Translations under genes and position numbers: made by a program
Assembly: GCA_012861695.1 (NCBI GenBank)
Contig: JAAOOA010000060.1
Location: 1,890,071-1,954,070 of the forward strand
Source: Trematomus loennbergii
Taxonomy: Eukaryota > Chordata > Actinopteri > Perciformes > Nototheniidae
Reading direction: 5' to 3'
DNA length: 64,000 bases
In this document: piece by piece, positions 12,126 through 47,300 of the stretch
Layout of the letters: every line of letters starts with the position of its first letter
Position numbering within the stretch: position 1 is the stretch's first letter
The notes under the pieces: model-generated
What the model was told of the DNA's origin: nothing
Database searches by the model: none
The model's input: the letters and a program-made list of their open reading frames with translations, nothing else

Positions 12126-12189
12126 CTGTCCCTGGTCTCCTACAAACGCTATTGGCCAACTCCATCACTCCATTTCATCATCACATGTG

Positions 12190-12610
12190 TTTTTATATAC
12201 AAAGCGACTTTCTAATGTTCTACGGCATCAGATCCACCTCCCTCAGTAGACTCCAGCGTGTCCAGAACGCAGCCGTCACCCACACCAAATCATGGCATCA
12301 CATCACCCCTGTCCTCAAAGAACTCCACTGGCTTCCCGTCTCTCACCGCATCCACTACAAACACCTGGTCCTCACATACAAAGCCCTCCACCATCTGCCC
12401 CCCCCTACCTGCACTGACCTCCTCATCCTCTACCAACCCCCCCGGTCCCTCAGATCCACCTCAGCCGGTTTGCTTTCCACCCCCAAGGCCAAACTCCGGA
12501 GCCCTGTCTGTCGTTCGTCTTCGCCTGTCTCCCCCCCCCACCCCTTCCAAACTGTAAAGCGACTTTAAGACTTGAAAAGCGCTATATACATTCAATTTAG
12601 TATTATTATT
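12190..12610 (+). mobile_element. L2-type LINE 3' end
   Basis: The plus-strand frame encodes SRLQRVQNAAVTHTKSWHH, ITPVLKELHWLPVSHRI, 'YKHLVLTYKALHHLPPP' and a basic Ser/Pro-rich end. That is the standard C-terminus of L2 ORF2. It is followed by the L2 tail 'aagcgctatataca' and a (TTA)n run. The copy is 5'-truncated and non-functional. Confidence 0.88.
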
Positions 12611-13004
12611 ATTAATGTTGGACACTTTTCCCAGTTATACATGATGATAAGATAACGGAGGGGGACCTTCTGGCTCAGAAGAACCCCCAGACTGATGTCC
12701 CTGGTCATTCAAAGTCAGCGCAAGCTTTATAAGGAGGACACAATCATGCAACAGGTTTAAAGTCACTTACTTTAAAGGTGAGTTCTCCAGTAGATGATCT
12801 GTAGTTTAAGATGACCGTTCAACCAGTGGAGTTTCTGTTTCCCAACCGGACAAAGTTGGATTCTGTCTCAGAGTTTAATCTTTCTTTCTTTTGTTGATTT
12901 AAAGTGTGGCAGCTGTACTCACTGGCACATGTGCACTCACTTTGACACTGAGCACCGCATGTCTATAAATGGAGCTCATATCCTGCCTGCCTGCCCACCC
13001 CACT

Positions 13005-13184
<180 letters not shown>

Positions 13185-13882
13185 CAGTCTGAAGGTTTGA
13201 TAGAACCTCATATCTCCAGGGGTTGTATAACTTGAATGTGTGTATTATAAGGATGTACTTTTCTTATTCACTTGTCACTCTAGTGTCCTTCCTGAATAGC
13301 ACCTGTCACCAGTGACACTGACATATGGGGGGGGGGGGGCTTACTCACGAGTCCCACCATGTGGTTAGCTGCAGTATAATCAGCTTTGAAACATTTATTT
13401 CTAACATTGTTGAACACCTAATCATACAATTTAACTGTAAATAAATGAGCTTATATTGTATATACAGTCTTTGTCCCACCAACACAGTAAATGTGCCTCA
13501 GCCAATCAGAGGGACTGTAGTATGTAGTGTTCAAAGGCATAACACCTGACCCCAAATTGCTCCCAGGCACGTTAACTGTATGGAAGTGAAAGTAAATCGC
13601 TTTGGATAATAGTCTGGACGTTTTGCATGTTGTAAATGTTGTACTCAAGCCAGCTCATTGGATTAAAATGATAGTTTAATAAAAAAAAAAACGGCATACT
13701 TCTGTAATGTATATAGTATCACATGTATATATTTTTTACTTTTTCTACTGGTCTATAAGAGTATAAAAATGTATGTTGAATTTTATATTGTGTATTCTTA
13801 AGATACTATTTTGATATATATCTTTTGTACTGTTGATTTGTATATATTTACTGTTCATGGTTATTTTTTTATTATATTTTAA

Positions 13883-14851
13883 AGGACACCTATCATGCTA
13901 TATTTAAATGATATATTGTAGGGCCATACCTATATAAGGTATATTTATACGTTTCTGTTTTCAAAATACCAAACAGATCATGCATTTTAGCCATGCCTCA
14001 TTTCGCTCTATGTGCTGATTGCTGTCTACGGGTCTGATTCTGCTGACCACGCCCCCTGCAGGAGAGGGAGACGTGCTCTGATCAGCTGCTGGGCTGTCAG
14101 AAGAGGGGGAGAAAAACAGATCTCCGTCCTCCGTGTTTTATTATATAGAGTCGTTATTCATTTGTTTTAAAGCTCAATAAATAACAAAGAAGACCTTTGA
14201 CCGGCAATTTTCAAATTTTGTCCGGAAGATTTAAACTTTAACGGACATCTTGACCGGCGAAAGAAACTGAAACTGAAACTCTGCCGCACGGTCCCCTCGT
14301 TCCTTGGAAGAGGCGGAGAGGTGGGTGTTTGTCATCTGCTGGTGGACTAACCGGAGAGAATTACAGTGCTTGCCTCGACGGGGAGGGATTGCATTGAATT
14401 AAAGCAGCGGAGCAAACGCTTGCCTCGGGGAGGGAGAAAAAAAGTCCACAGTGGAGAATAAACAGAAGGGTAACCATGGTAACTAGGGGCGGGAAGTCTT
14501 CTTCGCTGCTTTTGTGGCAGACTACAGCGCCACTTACAGGCCTGGCATATGTACTACAGCATCTCCAGCGCTTTCGAGCGGCAATGGCCGGCCGTGGCCC
14601 AACCCCACATTCCCCTGATAGGTGGAGAGTTGGCCCAATAGCCGTAGCGCCACCGTCCTGACGTCAGTAACGTGTTCAAATCTGGATCAGTTTTTATCAG
14701 ATCCGTTGCAGCCCCTTTTTTAGAGATTTGGGTATGGAGGAAAATAGAGAGGGTTGTGTTTTGTGACACTTGGTGAGTTCCCTGGAACACCGGGGACACA
14801 TATTCATGTATAAAAGACGTACAAAAGTGCATTTTGCATGATAGGTCCCCT
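13883..14851. mobile_element. piggyBac-like MITE, family B copy 1
   Basis: Ends AGGACACCTATCATGC and GCATGATAGGTCCCCT, flanked by TTAA at 13879-13882 and 14852-14855. The interior has no transposase. It is homologous to the copies at 20273-21246 and 59145-59633. Confidence 0.82.
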
Positions 14852-14855
14852 TTAA

Positions 14856-16580
14856 CTCGTGTAATACCTGTTAACCTTCTGCTGAAGATGATGAATGAAT
14901 AAAGTTGATGTTATCTAATATGAACTCATCACACGCTTGCACTCGTGCTGCCATTTTTCACATACAAGCGGGAAATTCTGAACTTCAACACTAACCACTG
15001 CTGAGGTTTTTATTTGATCTAGTATCTATATTGGAGCTTTTTTATCTTGTCAAACAATTACAGCACAATAAGATTCTGGCCCATATTATTTATTCTTCTT
15101 TTAGTCCTGTAACATCATTTTCAAAGACACCAAACTCTTTAACAGCAGAATGAACTAGAAAATAGTTACAAAATAAAATATACAAAATGGTGCTCCTTCA
15201 TTGAGCTTCAGTAAAATGATAGTTGTTGGTGAGAGGGAGACAGATATGACGTCATCATTATTAACTTCTTCAATTCAACCTTTATTCAAACAGGTGAGTC
15301 AGCCAGGTACAACTTTCATTTAATGTGACAGTCTGGAACCAAAAACCCTTTCACTCATGTTCATCCTGAAGATGTGTGAGCTAACAACTATAACAATAAC
15401 AATAAAGAACGCTGTAAACAAAGTTGGTATGTGTTTCTTCTGTTAAAACAAAAAAAATATATATTGCAACAAACATCTCTCTCAGTCGTTTTGCAGTTTT
15501 CAAGCTATTGTGTGATTCATTGAGCAACAATAAAAAATAAAGCAAAACTACGGGTAGCTAAAGGTACAGTATGTCTATATGTTTAAATAATGATCTGGCA
15601 GTAGTGATTAAAACAACAATTTAAATTAAATAAAACACAAAAGCCACAAACTGCCAAACAGTCAAATGATTTTCTATTCTAAAGAACCAGCTTAATGTTT
15701 TTGTCATTAATGGTGTCAAAGAGCCTATGAATAACTATATGGGCCAATTTGAGGGAAAACAATGTTTGAAATCTGACATTTGGGCATAAATGTTGTGAGA
15801 AAGAAAATCATGCTGCTATGAGAATGAAGTCTCCGTTTTGAATGAAGTGGCACTTTTTGGAGGAAAGTCATGAAATGATGTGATCATTTATAATATAAGA
15901 ATCAACGGGAAATTTGAAGATTTATAATAGAAAGCAGCAATATGATGTGTAATCACTTTGAAACATTCAATTGCAAGAATTAAGTGGCAACTTTACAGAA
16001 AAAATCACAACATTACTGGAACAAATGTGCAATTATACTATGTTATGCAATAATATTGATACATATTACAAGAATATAGACACAACTTTATGTAAGTTAA
16101 TGCTCTTCTAGTCTGTGTCAGCAGAAAAATGTAATATTAGTTGTACATGTATCTTCCGTAATTATACTCATTGTGGCCAGATGTCATAGACAAATAAGTC
16201 ATTTCGAACTACATGAATCCAAACAGTTGCACAAATAAAAAAATCCCTTCAATGGCAAACAGAATGAGGCGGGGGGGCATCACAGCAGGAAATGGCTGAA
16301 TCACACAAAGCTTTAATTAAACGCTGACTCAAAGCAGGCCTCTCCATGACTCATGAGGAATGTATCACAGCGGTGCTTAAAGCATTCAAATCATTCGCAG
16401 TACACTCTGAGGTACAACTCAAGCAGTAGTGAAAGTAATACACACAGACAGTGTATAACAAAAATAAGTGTATTCATCCGTTAAGCTTACATTCACGTAG
16501 CAGATGACGCTGACCGTACCTGCAAGTACACAACCTACTGCACTGAGAAAACTGAAAGGTTGACTTTATTTAAATGTATT
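14856..16580. other. Gene-free AT-rich interval
   Basis: I see no exon, RNA gene or bounded element in this stretch, only AT-rich unique-looking sequence. Confidence 0.5.
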
Positions 16581-16589
16581 CTGTCAAAA

Positions 16590-16690
16590 GGATAGGTTAG
16601 TTGAAATCAATAATATTAAGTAGAACCTAATATGTTTTAATTCAACTTGATTTTATTGCTTTCAACTAACCTAATACAGTTATGTGTAAT
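16590..16690. repeat. Short palindromic repeat, copy 2
   Basis: Carries aggttagttgaaatcaataa, 'attaagtagaacctaatat' and 'ctttcaactaacctaataca'. This uninterrupted copy is the empty-site reference for the MITE insertion at 20273. Confidence 0.8.
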
Positions 16691-16699
16691 CTGTTGATT

Positions 16700-17816
16700 T
16701 TATAGATATAATTAAAGTCAAAGTTTCAGTTTTTAAGCGTGTGTTTCAACATAACTAATAAAGTCAACATGTGTGAAGGCTCGGCTTCAGCGTGTGAAGC
16801 CTCAGGATGTCAAGTTACTTTAAGACTTTCTCAGCTTAGGTCAGTAACAATCAGAGAAAAGACAAAGGAGGATGAAGGACTGGCCCTTGAAATGCTGTGG
16901 TCACCTATTCGGAAGCTATTACCACCTGCAGAACCCCCCCGCTGTACATACTGTACGTCCACTTTTAGTCCACACTGTTATTGACAGTCTGGACTCTGAA
17001 CTTCTGATGTGGTTAGAAATGTGTGACGTGCGCTGACATGCAGGTCTGTCTTCACAGGTTAAATGCTTGTTTTAGTCTAATGTACAGTATCTACAAGGAA
17101 GGTGGAACAATAATACTTTAAGACTGTTGTTGAGGAGTTTGATAATAGAGCTGGCCTTATTACTTGTTACTGACCACAGATTATTACTGGTGAAGTACAA
17201 TGTAGAGGTAAAGCTGGTGTGTGTGTGTGTTCTGTCGGATCCACTAACCAGACATTTGTATCCAAAAAGGTGCTATGTGTAGCATTTAACCACCGAAACA
17301 GCATCAACAAGCTGTTAGAATGATACACAAACATATTCCTGTTGCACACATTGTTCTAATTTTCCTATCGTTGCCTTTTTAAATTGAAGTAGTGATAACT
17401 TTCACCACTTCCATACTTTGATGTTTGCCTTGTTAACAGAAGTGGATCATTAAATAAATCGGGTTGCACCAAACAAAGCAGTTACTACGTAACTGAAAAT
17501 ACATCAAATTATATTTTACAAAAACACAATATATCCCAATAATCTCACAAAAAATATGGTGAAAGGTTGGCCTACTGTAAAACACGATAATACGACTAAC
17601 TAATAACTTCTTGTAGACTTTATCTGACGGGACAGATGTTCTTATCAATAGATTTACACATGACTTTATTTAACTTAGACATTTCTTTAGTTTGATTGGC
17701 ATTGGTAAATGACTAGTTGTAAGCTAGCTAGCCGTCACAGAGCGTGACACAGACTAGGTTTTAGGCCAGCTGGTGCAACCTGAGTGAAATACTCTGGAAA
17801 GAATCAATGTGATAAG
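16700..17816. other. Gene-free interval
   Basis: No conserved exon or bounded element is recognised. Confidence 0.45.
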
Positions 17817-17824
17817 CTGGGAAC

Positions 17825-18160
17825 TAGGGCTGTGCAATTAATCGTATTTTAATCGCGATTACGATTATGGCTTGCAACGATTACGAAAACAACGTAATCG
17901 AAATAAAACGATTATTATTTTTATAAAAAAAAAAAAAAAAAGTAATTATTATTATTATTTTATTATTTTTTTTTTTTGTTTTTCAGTTGAATTATACTTA
18001 AAGTTCAGGGTAATCAACTGTTAAAAACATACTGTTCACATTTTTGTTTCAATAAATGGATGTTTTCAAAGTAAATGGATAATCGTTTTTAATAATCGTG
18101 ATATCAATTATTGACCAAAATAATCGTGATTAGGATTTTTGCTATAATCGCACAGCCCTA
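17825..18160. mobile_element. hAT MITE 'TAGGGCTGTGC', copy 1
   Basis: Terminal inverted repeats TAGGGCTGTGC / GCACAGCCCTA are flanked by an exact 8-bp duplication CTGGGAAC (17817-17824 and 18161-18168). The interior is AT-rich, built of cgattacgattat-like units, and non-coding. Confidence 0.95.
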
Positions 18161-18589
18161 CTGGGAACCATAATGATCTACATTATTCTCTACACTGGCT
18201 GTCTTCAAACTTTACAACACAGAAACAGATTATAGCATGCTAACATGCTAATGTTTATCATTAACCTTCTTAGAATGCAGATGTTAGCAGGTTAGCAGGT
18301 GAGCATGCTACGCTATCATTAGTGTACAGCTTGAGAGCTATCATATTTCACTCTGGGTGTGTTTGACATACATTAGGATTCCTGGAGCCAATGATTGAAA
18401 TGCTACACACAGCACATTTGAGGGTAAAGGAAGAAATGCTATCCGTTACCTGTTGTTTTCCGATTGTCTGTTGGCCAAATATTTTACTCTTTATCCCTCA
18501 CACACTCAGCCCTTCTGCATGCTATTCCAACAGTCTTTCAGATGTTCTTTCTTCTTCCCCCACAGTCCAGCCATCCTCTCTTCCTCCCA

Positions 18590-42290
<23,701 letters not shown>

Positions 42291-42383
42291 GATAGCTGGT
42301 GTTTGCAGGTGAAGCTAGCTAACGTACGCAGCTACTTTAGCGCTGCTCCGCCGTTAATCCTCGGCGATGAACAGGTTGCTTAC

Positions 42384-42480
42384 CGGAGTGACGTCTGTCC
42401 ACCGTCCCTGCACTTTCAGAATGGCACGATATATCTCAGCACCATACGCATTGAACTAAATTCCCAACAGCAACGGAAAA
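42384..42480 (-). promoter_or_regulatory. Candidate atp2a3 untranslated first exon
   Basis: On the minus strand a strong donor (cactccg|gtaagc) ends at 42384, preceded by CpG-containing 'gtgcagggacggtggacaga'. This would supply the 5' UTR required by the acceptor just upstream of the exon 1 ATG. CCAAT at about 42781 is upstream. Inference only. Confidence 0.4.
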
Positions 42481-42987
42481 AAATAAAATGTAAAATTAGT
42501 TTTTACCACAAACTGTCTAGCTTTACGTCCGTTATACTGTGACAGCTAATCATATTTCCATATAAACAGCCTACGATTCCCGAGTGGTAAAAATGTTGTT
42601 TTAAAAAGAAAGTAAGGCTTATATAAGGCGAATAATTGTGTAATTATGGTCCAAGACTATGTCATACAGAAGACAGCGTTGTATTATCAATATTCGTCCA
42701 GGCTGCACTCTCTGTCTATGGGTCACTAATACCAGAGACCGAGAATCCTTGCTACTCCTACACAGGCTAGCGTTACAGTAGCCAATCAAGTCAAGCTAAC
42801 AGTCACATAAAACCACATCCGGTCCAAACCTTCAAAATAAACATTTGTGCCATATGCCATGATGTGATTTAAATGCACATTTCATGACCATAAATGTATA
42901 TATTTTTGTATTTAGTATTCAACGACCACAGGAAAACTGACAGCTGTATTTCTTCCCTCGCCGTCAAATTAGGGGATTTTGTCGACA

Positions 42988-43135
42988 GACTGAACATTGA
43001 GAAACTTAATTAATAGAGTGGTGCAGTGATTATGTATTTTTAAAGGCAAACCTATAAATGAGATGTTTCCATTGGATTTCAGCTATTGTTAGGCTATAAA
43101 CAAACTACAGCCTTTCACATGGCTGAGTAGTGTTA
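42988..43135. repeat. 'gagtggtgcag' dispersed repeat, upstream copy
   Basis: Near-identical to 38726-38870 (one or two differences), suggesting recent duplication or conversion. Confidence 0.8.
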
Positions 43136-43139
43136 TCGC

Positions 43140-44280
43140 CATGGGTTATCGCGGCTAATTTTATCTACCTTGACACTTAATTCTGCGGCGTAATGAACGT
43201 GATTAACTGTATACGCGTCGTATAAAATACGAATAAACCAAATGGGAGAGCCGCAATGTAGAATGATGTTACACATTAACGAATCACGCTGTAGATTCCT
43301 CTCAAATCCAGCCCACGCCCTCCCCCCTGTCCTCAGTCTCAGCGATCTCGGGCAATCAGCGGGCGGTGCGTCTGCTGTCGGTTAACTGATGGATACGGGC
43401 TCCTATCAGGTTTGAGCTCTGGGTGATTGACGATATTGCTGTCCAATCAAAAAGGGATGGATTGGGATAGGAGGTTTACGGTTTAAGAAGGTAGCCCTCC
43501 TTTTCATCCTCGTGTATTTCTAAAACAGTACCTGCAAAGTTCGTTTTAATACTATCCACAATCTATATTTTCCACAATAAAATGTATCATTACAGTCTAC
43601 TACTTTCACAGAAAAATAGAACTATAACTGCATTTTGTAACACACAATAGTACAATGATAATTAATAATGGTTGTGTCCCTGTTTATGAAGAGAAACCTC
43701 AATATCAGAAACCATAGACATGTGTTTATAATCAACATTATTTTATGTTTTAATCCTCATATTCACTATCTCACTGACCATTAACATAGGCTAGCACAGA
43801 CTTGGCCCTTTTCAATATTTCCATCTCTTGGCAGCGCTGTAGAACACTGTCACATGAACAAAGTGTTTAGCTGGGACAGTTACTGAGGCAAACTGTGTGA
43901 ATGTGTAACTTTCACTTCACCAGCTTATTTCCACAGTGTCTTTCCTTCCACCTTAAAACACAACAAAGAAGAAATCAGTAGTTTGGTATACTTTTTTTTT
44001 AATAAAAAATGTTAGTATACATGTGGTGTGTAGAAAACTACGAAGAACAATTGCAAGAAAAAACCCAAACTGGAGGCTGTGTCATCTTCTGTGTCCATCC
44101 TGTAAGATGGACCTTTCCTCCGCTCCTCTTCCTCAGGTTACTCCCTTTAAATGTCCTCCTTTTAATTTGTTTTCTTCTATGTAGGTTTCTAGGGGCTTAG
44201 GGCGAAAGGTAAATCCCTCTGAGACACATTTTTACAATTTGGGTTGATATATATTAACTTGGCTTTTGTTTTAATCGGAA
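43140..44280. other. Intergenic interval between atp2a3 and pold4
   Basis: The 43190-43480 part is comparatively CpG-rich with ccaatc boxes and could be promoter DNA. No exon is recognised. Confidence 0.4.
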
Positions 44281-44308
44281 TTATTTTCTCGTTCTGACGA
44301 TGTCTTCC

Positions 44309-44333
44309 TCACAAAGGATAGTCCCTCCATAAG
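44309..44333 (-). CDS. pold4: pold4 coding exon 4 (terminal, 25 bp coding)
   Basis: Acceptor ctttcag then LWRDYPL and TGA at 44311-44309. The short size is compatible with the conserved C-terminal LWxxYPL. Confidence 0.93.
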
Positions 44334-47300
44334 CTGAAAGATAAAACACAATCATTACTAACGAATGAACACAGTTCCTATTAATATGAACATGCATGAA
44401 ACTTGCCTAGTTCAAATGCAGACTCAAATTATCCATAATTACGAGTTATGAATAATGAAGAACTATATGAATCAAATATGGATAGAGTGCAAATACTGTT
44501 GCAACTTGAGTGTATGCACCATGTCAGCCATGTATCTTAGCTCATGAATAGGGTCATTCATATACATTACAAAAAGAACACATGGGCTTTAAACCAAATT
44601 CATTAGTGTGCGTTAATAAATCATGTAGAACAAGTTGCACTATCCAAATCACATCAGAGCGGTATTTTAGGGAGAGCCTAAAAAAACAGATTCAATTATG
44701 TTGTTATCATGACAACCCTAGCCATCCCACAATGTGATTTATTAAATGGCTGGAAGATAGAAAATCTGGTTTTCCTAATCAGTTGAATTGTTATGGAAAA
44801 GAGACCAGTAGCCTGCTTTTTTGTGGATGTTAACATGGTGAGTATAGGAGTAAATACATAAGCATTGTGTTTTCAAATACACTGTGTGTGTTACCTCAGG
44901 CTGTACTCGGGGTCTGTGTGTGTCTGCAGCAGCTCTCTGATCTCCTCAGGAGGGTCCAGACCATGAAGCTCTGCTCGCTCCCATCTGTGCAGCCGGCTGA
45001 TCCCTGGAGAACAAAGACAGGTTTGATCAATGATTCAGTGTTTGTGTGATGAAAAATTGTTTTAGCACGAATGAAACTTGAAGGAAAGCAGATTAAATCA
45101 GCAATACTGATTTGTGCATCAATTAGGGCTTTCACACCAACGCGGTTCCCGTTCTAGCTCCGTGCTAGAGCTTTTCTGGTTCGGTTTTTATTTTCAGCCC
45201 CGTTTTGTTCACACCGCCCAGAGCCCGACTGGTGCTGCCGCTGCTGCGTCATGACGTCACCGTTTACGTCGCTGATTTTCTCCCCAACGGCGCTCACAAC
45301 AACAACAACAACAAGCTAGTCTCTGTGACCTTTTTACCAGTGATGGACTATGGTGATCTGGGGCCTCATTTATAAAGGGATATACGCTCAAAATGGCGTA
45401 CGCCAGTTTCTACGCAATGTTTGCGATTTATAAAATACTAACTTGACGGGAAAATGTGCGGTCCTCCGCAAACTCTAACCCATGCGTACGCACTAAGCAC
45501 ACAAACGGGAGAGACGAGAAACTGCGACACCGTTGGCAGAAGGAAGAATGGAGAGAAATATGTGGAAATAATACCATAAATAAAATGTTACCTCTCATTT
45601 ATCAAATATGAAGAATTCATTTTCAAACATTAATTAAAGCCAATCTTTAAATGATTAAACAAACGCCTGTTTGAGACTCCTCAGTGCACACAAAAACATA
45701 ACTTGGAGAAATAAATAAATACGGATATGTTATTTAAAACCACCTCGAATATGTTGTGTTAATGTTATGAAATGTTTTCTCATAAATGATGCGGTAAGCA
45801 GGAGGACAGAATGACGTCTAAACTGACGCCGTTTTGCATTTCTATAGGTTGTAGATACGAGCGTGGTTTTATATACTATCACGTTTAATCGTGTTTTATG
45901 CCGTTTGCCAAGACTTGATAAGTCGCTCGTAAAACACAGGAGGTATGGAAACTAAGAACACCATATGTGGTAAATTGTACAGCTAATATAACACAACACA
46001 TTGTATTTCCTTTAACTGGTGGATTATGGATATATAGTTGCTGATCGACAGCTGGAACACAAACCACCAAATACAACACAAATAATTCAGATCAGTCGTC
46101 ATGACTCCACTCCGGAGGGATTCCCCCTCATTTCTTACAGTTTCTCATCATGGGGGGTCTCCTGTCCCGGGACAAACACACTGCCTGAGGAAGGTTATGT
46201 GTATTTTTTTTGTCATTAACTTTTTTCGGACCACTTATTTATTTATTTTGGTGACGATCCGACCTCCATGCTGCTACTCTGGTTCAAACTGCATCCACCA
46301 AACAATATGATTTATCTCCACCTCCCCAAAATAACCTCAATCTGACACGGTGTGAGATGTCTTTTTTAGCTGTTCTATCGTCATTTCCTGCGATCTTCTT
46401 CATGCAGTCAGTCAGAATGAATGAATGGGCGTTTCTTTGACTATTTATAGGCAAATATGGGCGTTACGAGTCGATTGTGATTTATAAAGGGAAACAGGTG
46501 TAGGAAGTGCCGTACGCACTTCCCTCGCCGGTACGCAATGTTTTGTGAATCGGAAAATGGCGGAAAATTTATGTACCTATTTTTGTGCTTTGTACTACGT
46601 AAGCAACCTTCCTACGTCAATCCTACGCAAGGCGTTATAAATGAGGCCCTGATCTATATGAATGCACCTGCCCATTACCTGATCAAGTTAGATGCCGCCT
46701 ATCACAGTGCGCTGAGATTTGTTACTAACTGTAAAGTACTTACTCATCACTGTACCCTGTATGCCAGAGCAGGTTTGCCTTCACTCACTGTTCGGAGGCT
46801 CAGTCATTGGTACATGTTTATCTATAAAGCCATGCTGGGTAAACTACCAACTTATATATGCTCTTTGATTTCACAGAGAGTGGCAAGTAGCTATTGCCTG
46901 AGATCTCAGGATGTGTTTTTATTACATGTGCCAAGTGCTAGGACTGTTTTAGGTACAAAAGCTTTTATGTGCGCTGCTCCTCTAGCTTGGAACACTATGC
47001 AATTTTTTGGGAAATTGAGCATTTTGGTTCCCCTGCATCATTTTAAAGCTCGGATAGATTAAATGTTATTTGATACCTGTCATTTGAATAGGTTGTAATT
47101 TGTACCCCTGTAATTATGTTGTATGATGTCCTTTTTGTTTTCTGTTGTTTTTATGTGTAACCAATGTGCTGCAGGTCTCCCTTGAAAAAGAGATCGTTGA
47201 TCTCAATGGGATTTTACCTAGTTAAATAAAGGCTACAAACAAACAAACAATGGGGGTCTGCATCGGGTCGATGATCGCGTTGCTTTTAATCATACAAAGT

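Larger units (their letters stand above)
9140..12140 (-). mobile_element. pogo/Tigger-like DNA transposon, internally deleted
   Basis: Terminal inverted repeats GGGGAGACCAGGGACAGTTG (left) and its exact reverse complement (right) are flanked by TA at 9138-9139 and 12141-12142, the target duplication of the Tc1/mariner superfamily. Inside, on the minus strand, is a CENP-B/pogo-type helix-turn-helix (motifs RKTDRG, VTLYRF, and VGYWTP followed by KVFSTEQE). The DDE catalytic region is absent, so the element cannot encode a full transposase. It also contains a hAT-like insertion (9897-11116) and a probable second insertion near its right end. Confidence 0.85.

Noticed and set aside
13340..13355. 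Strong donor-like site (ctc|gtgagtaag, minus strand) as slc43a1 5' UTR exon
   Set aside because: No supporting exon, promoter or conservation could be seen; a single donor-like motif is weak evidence in 14 kb.
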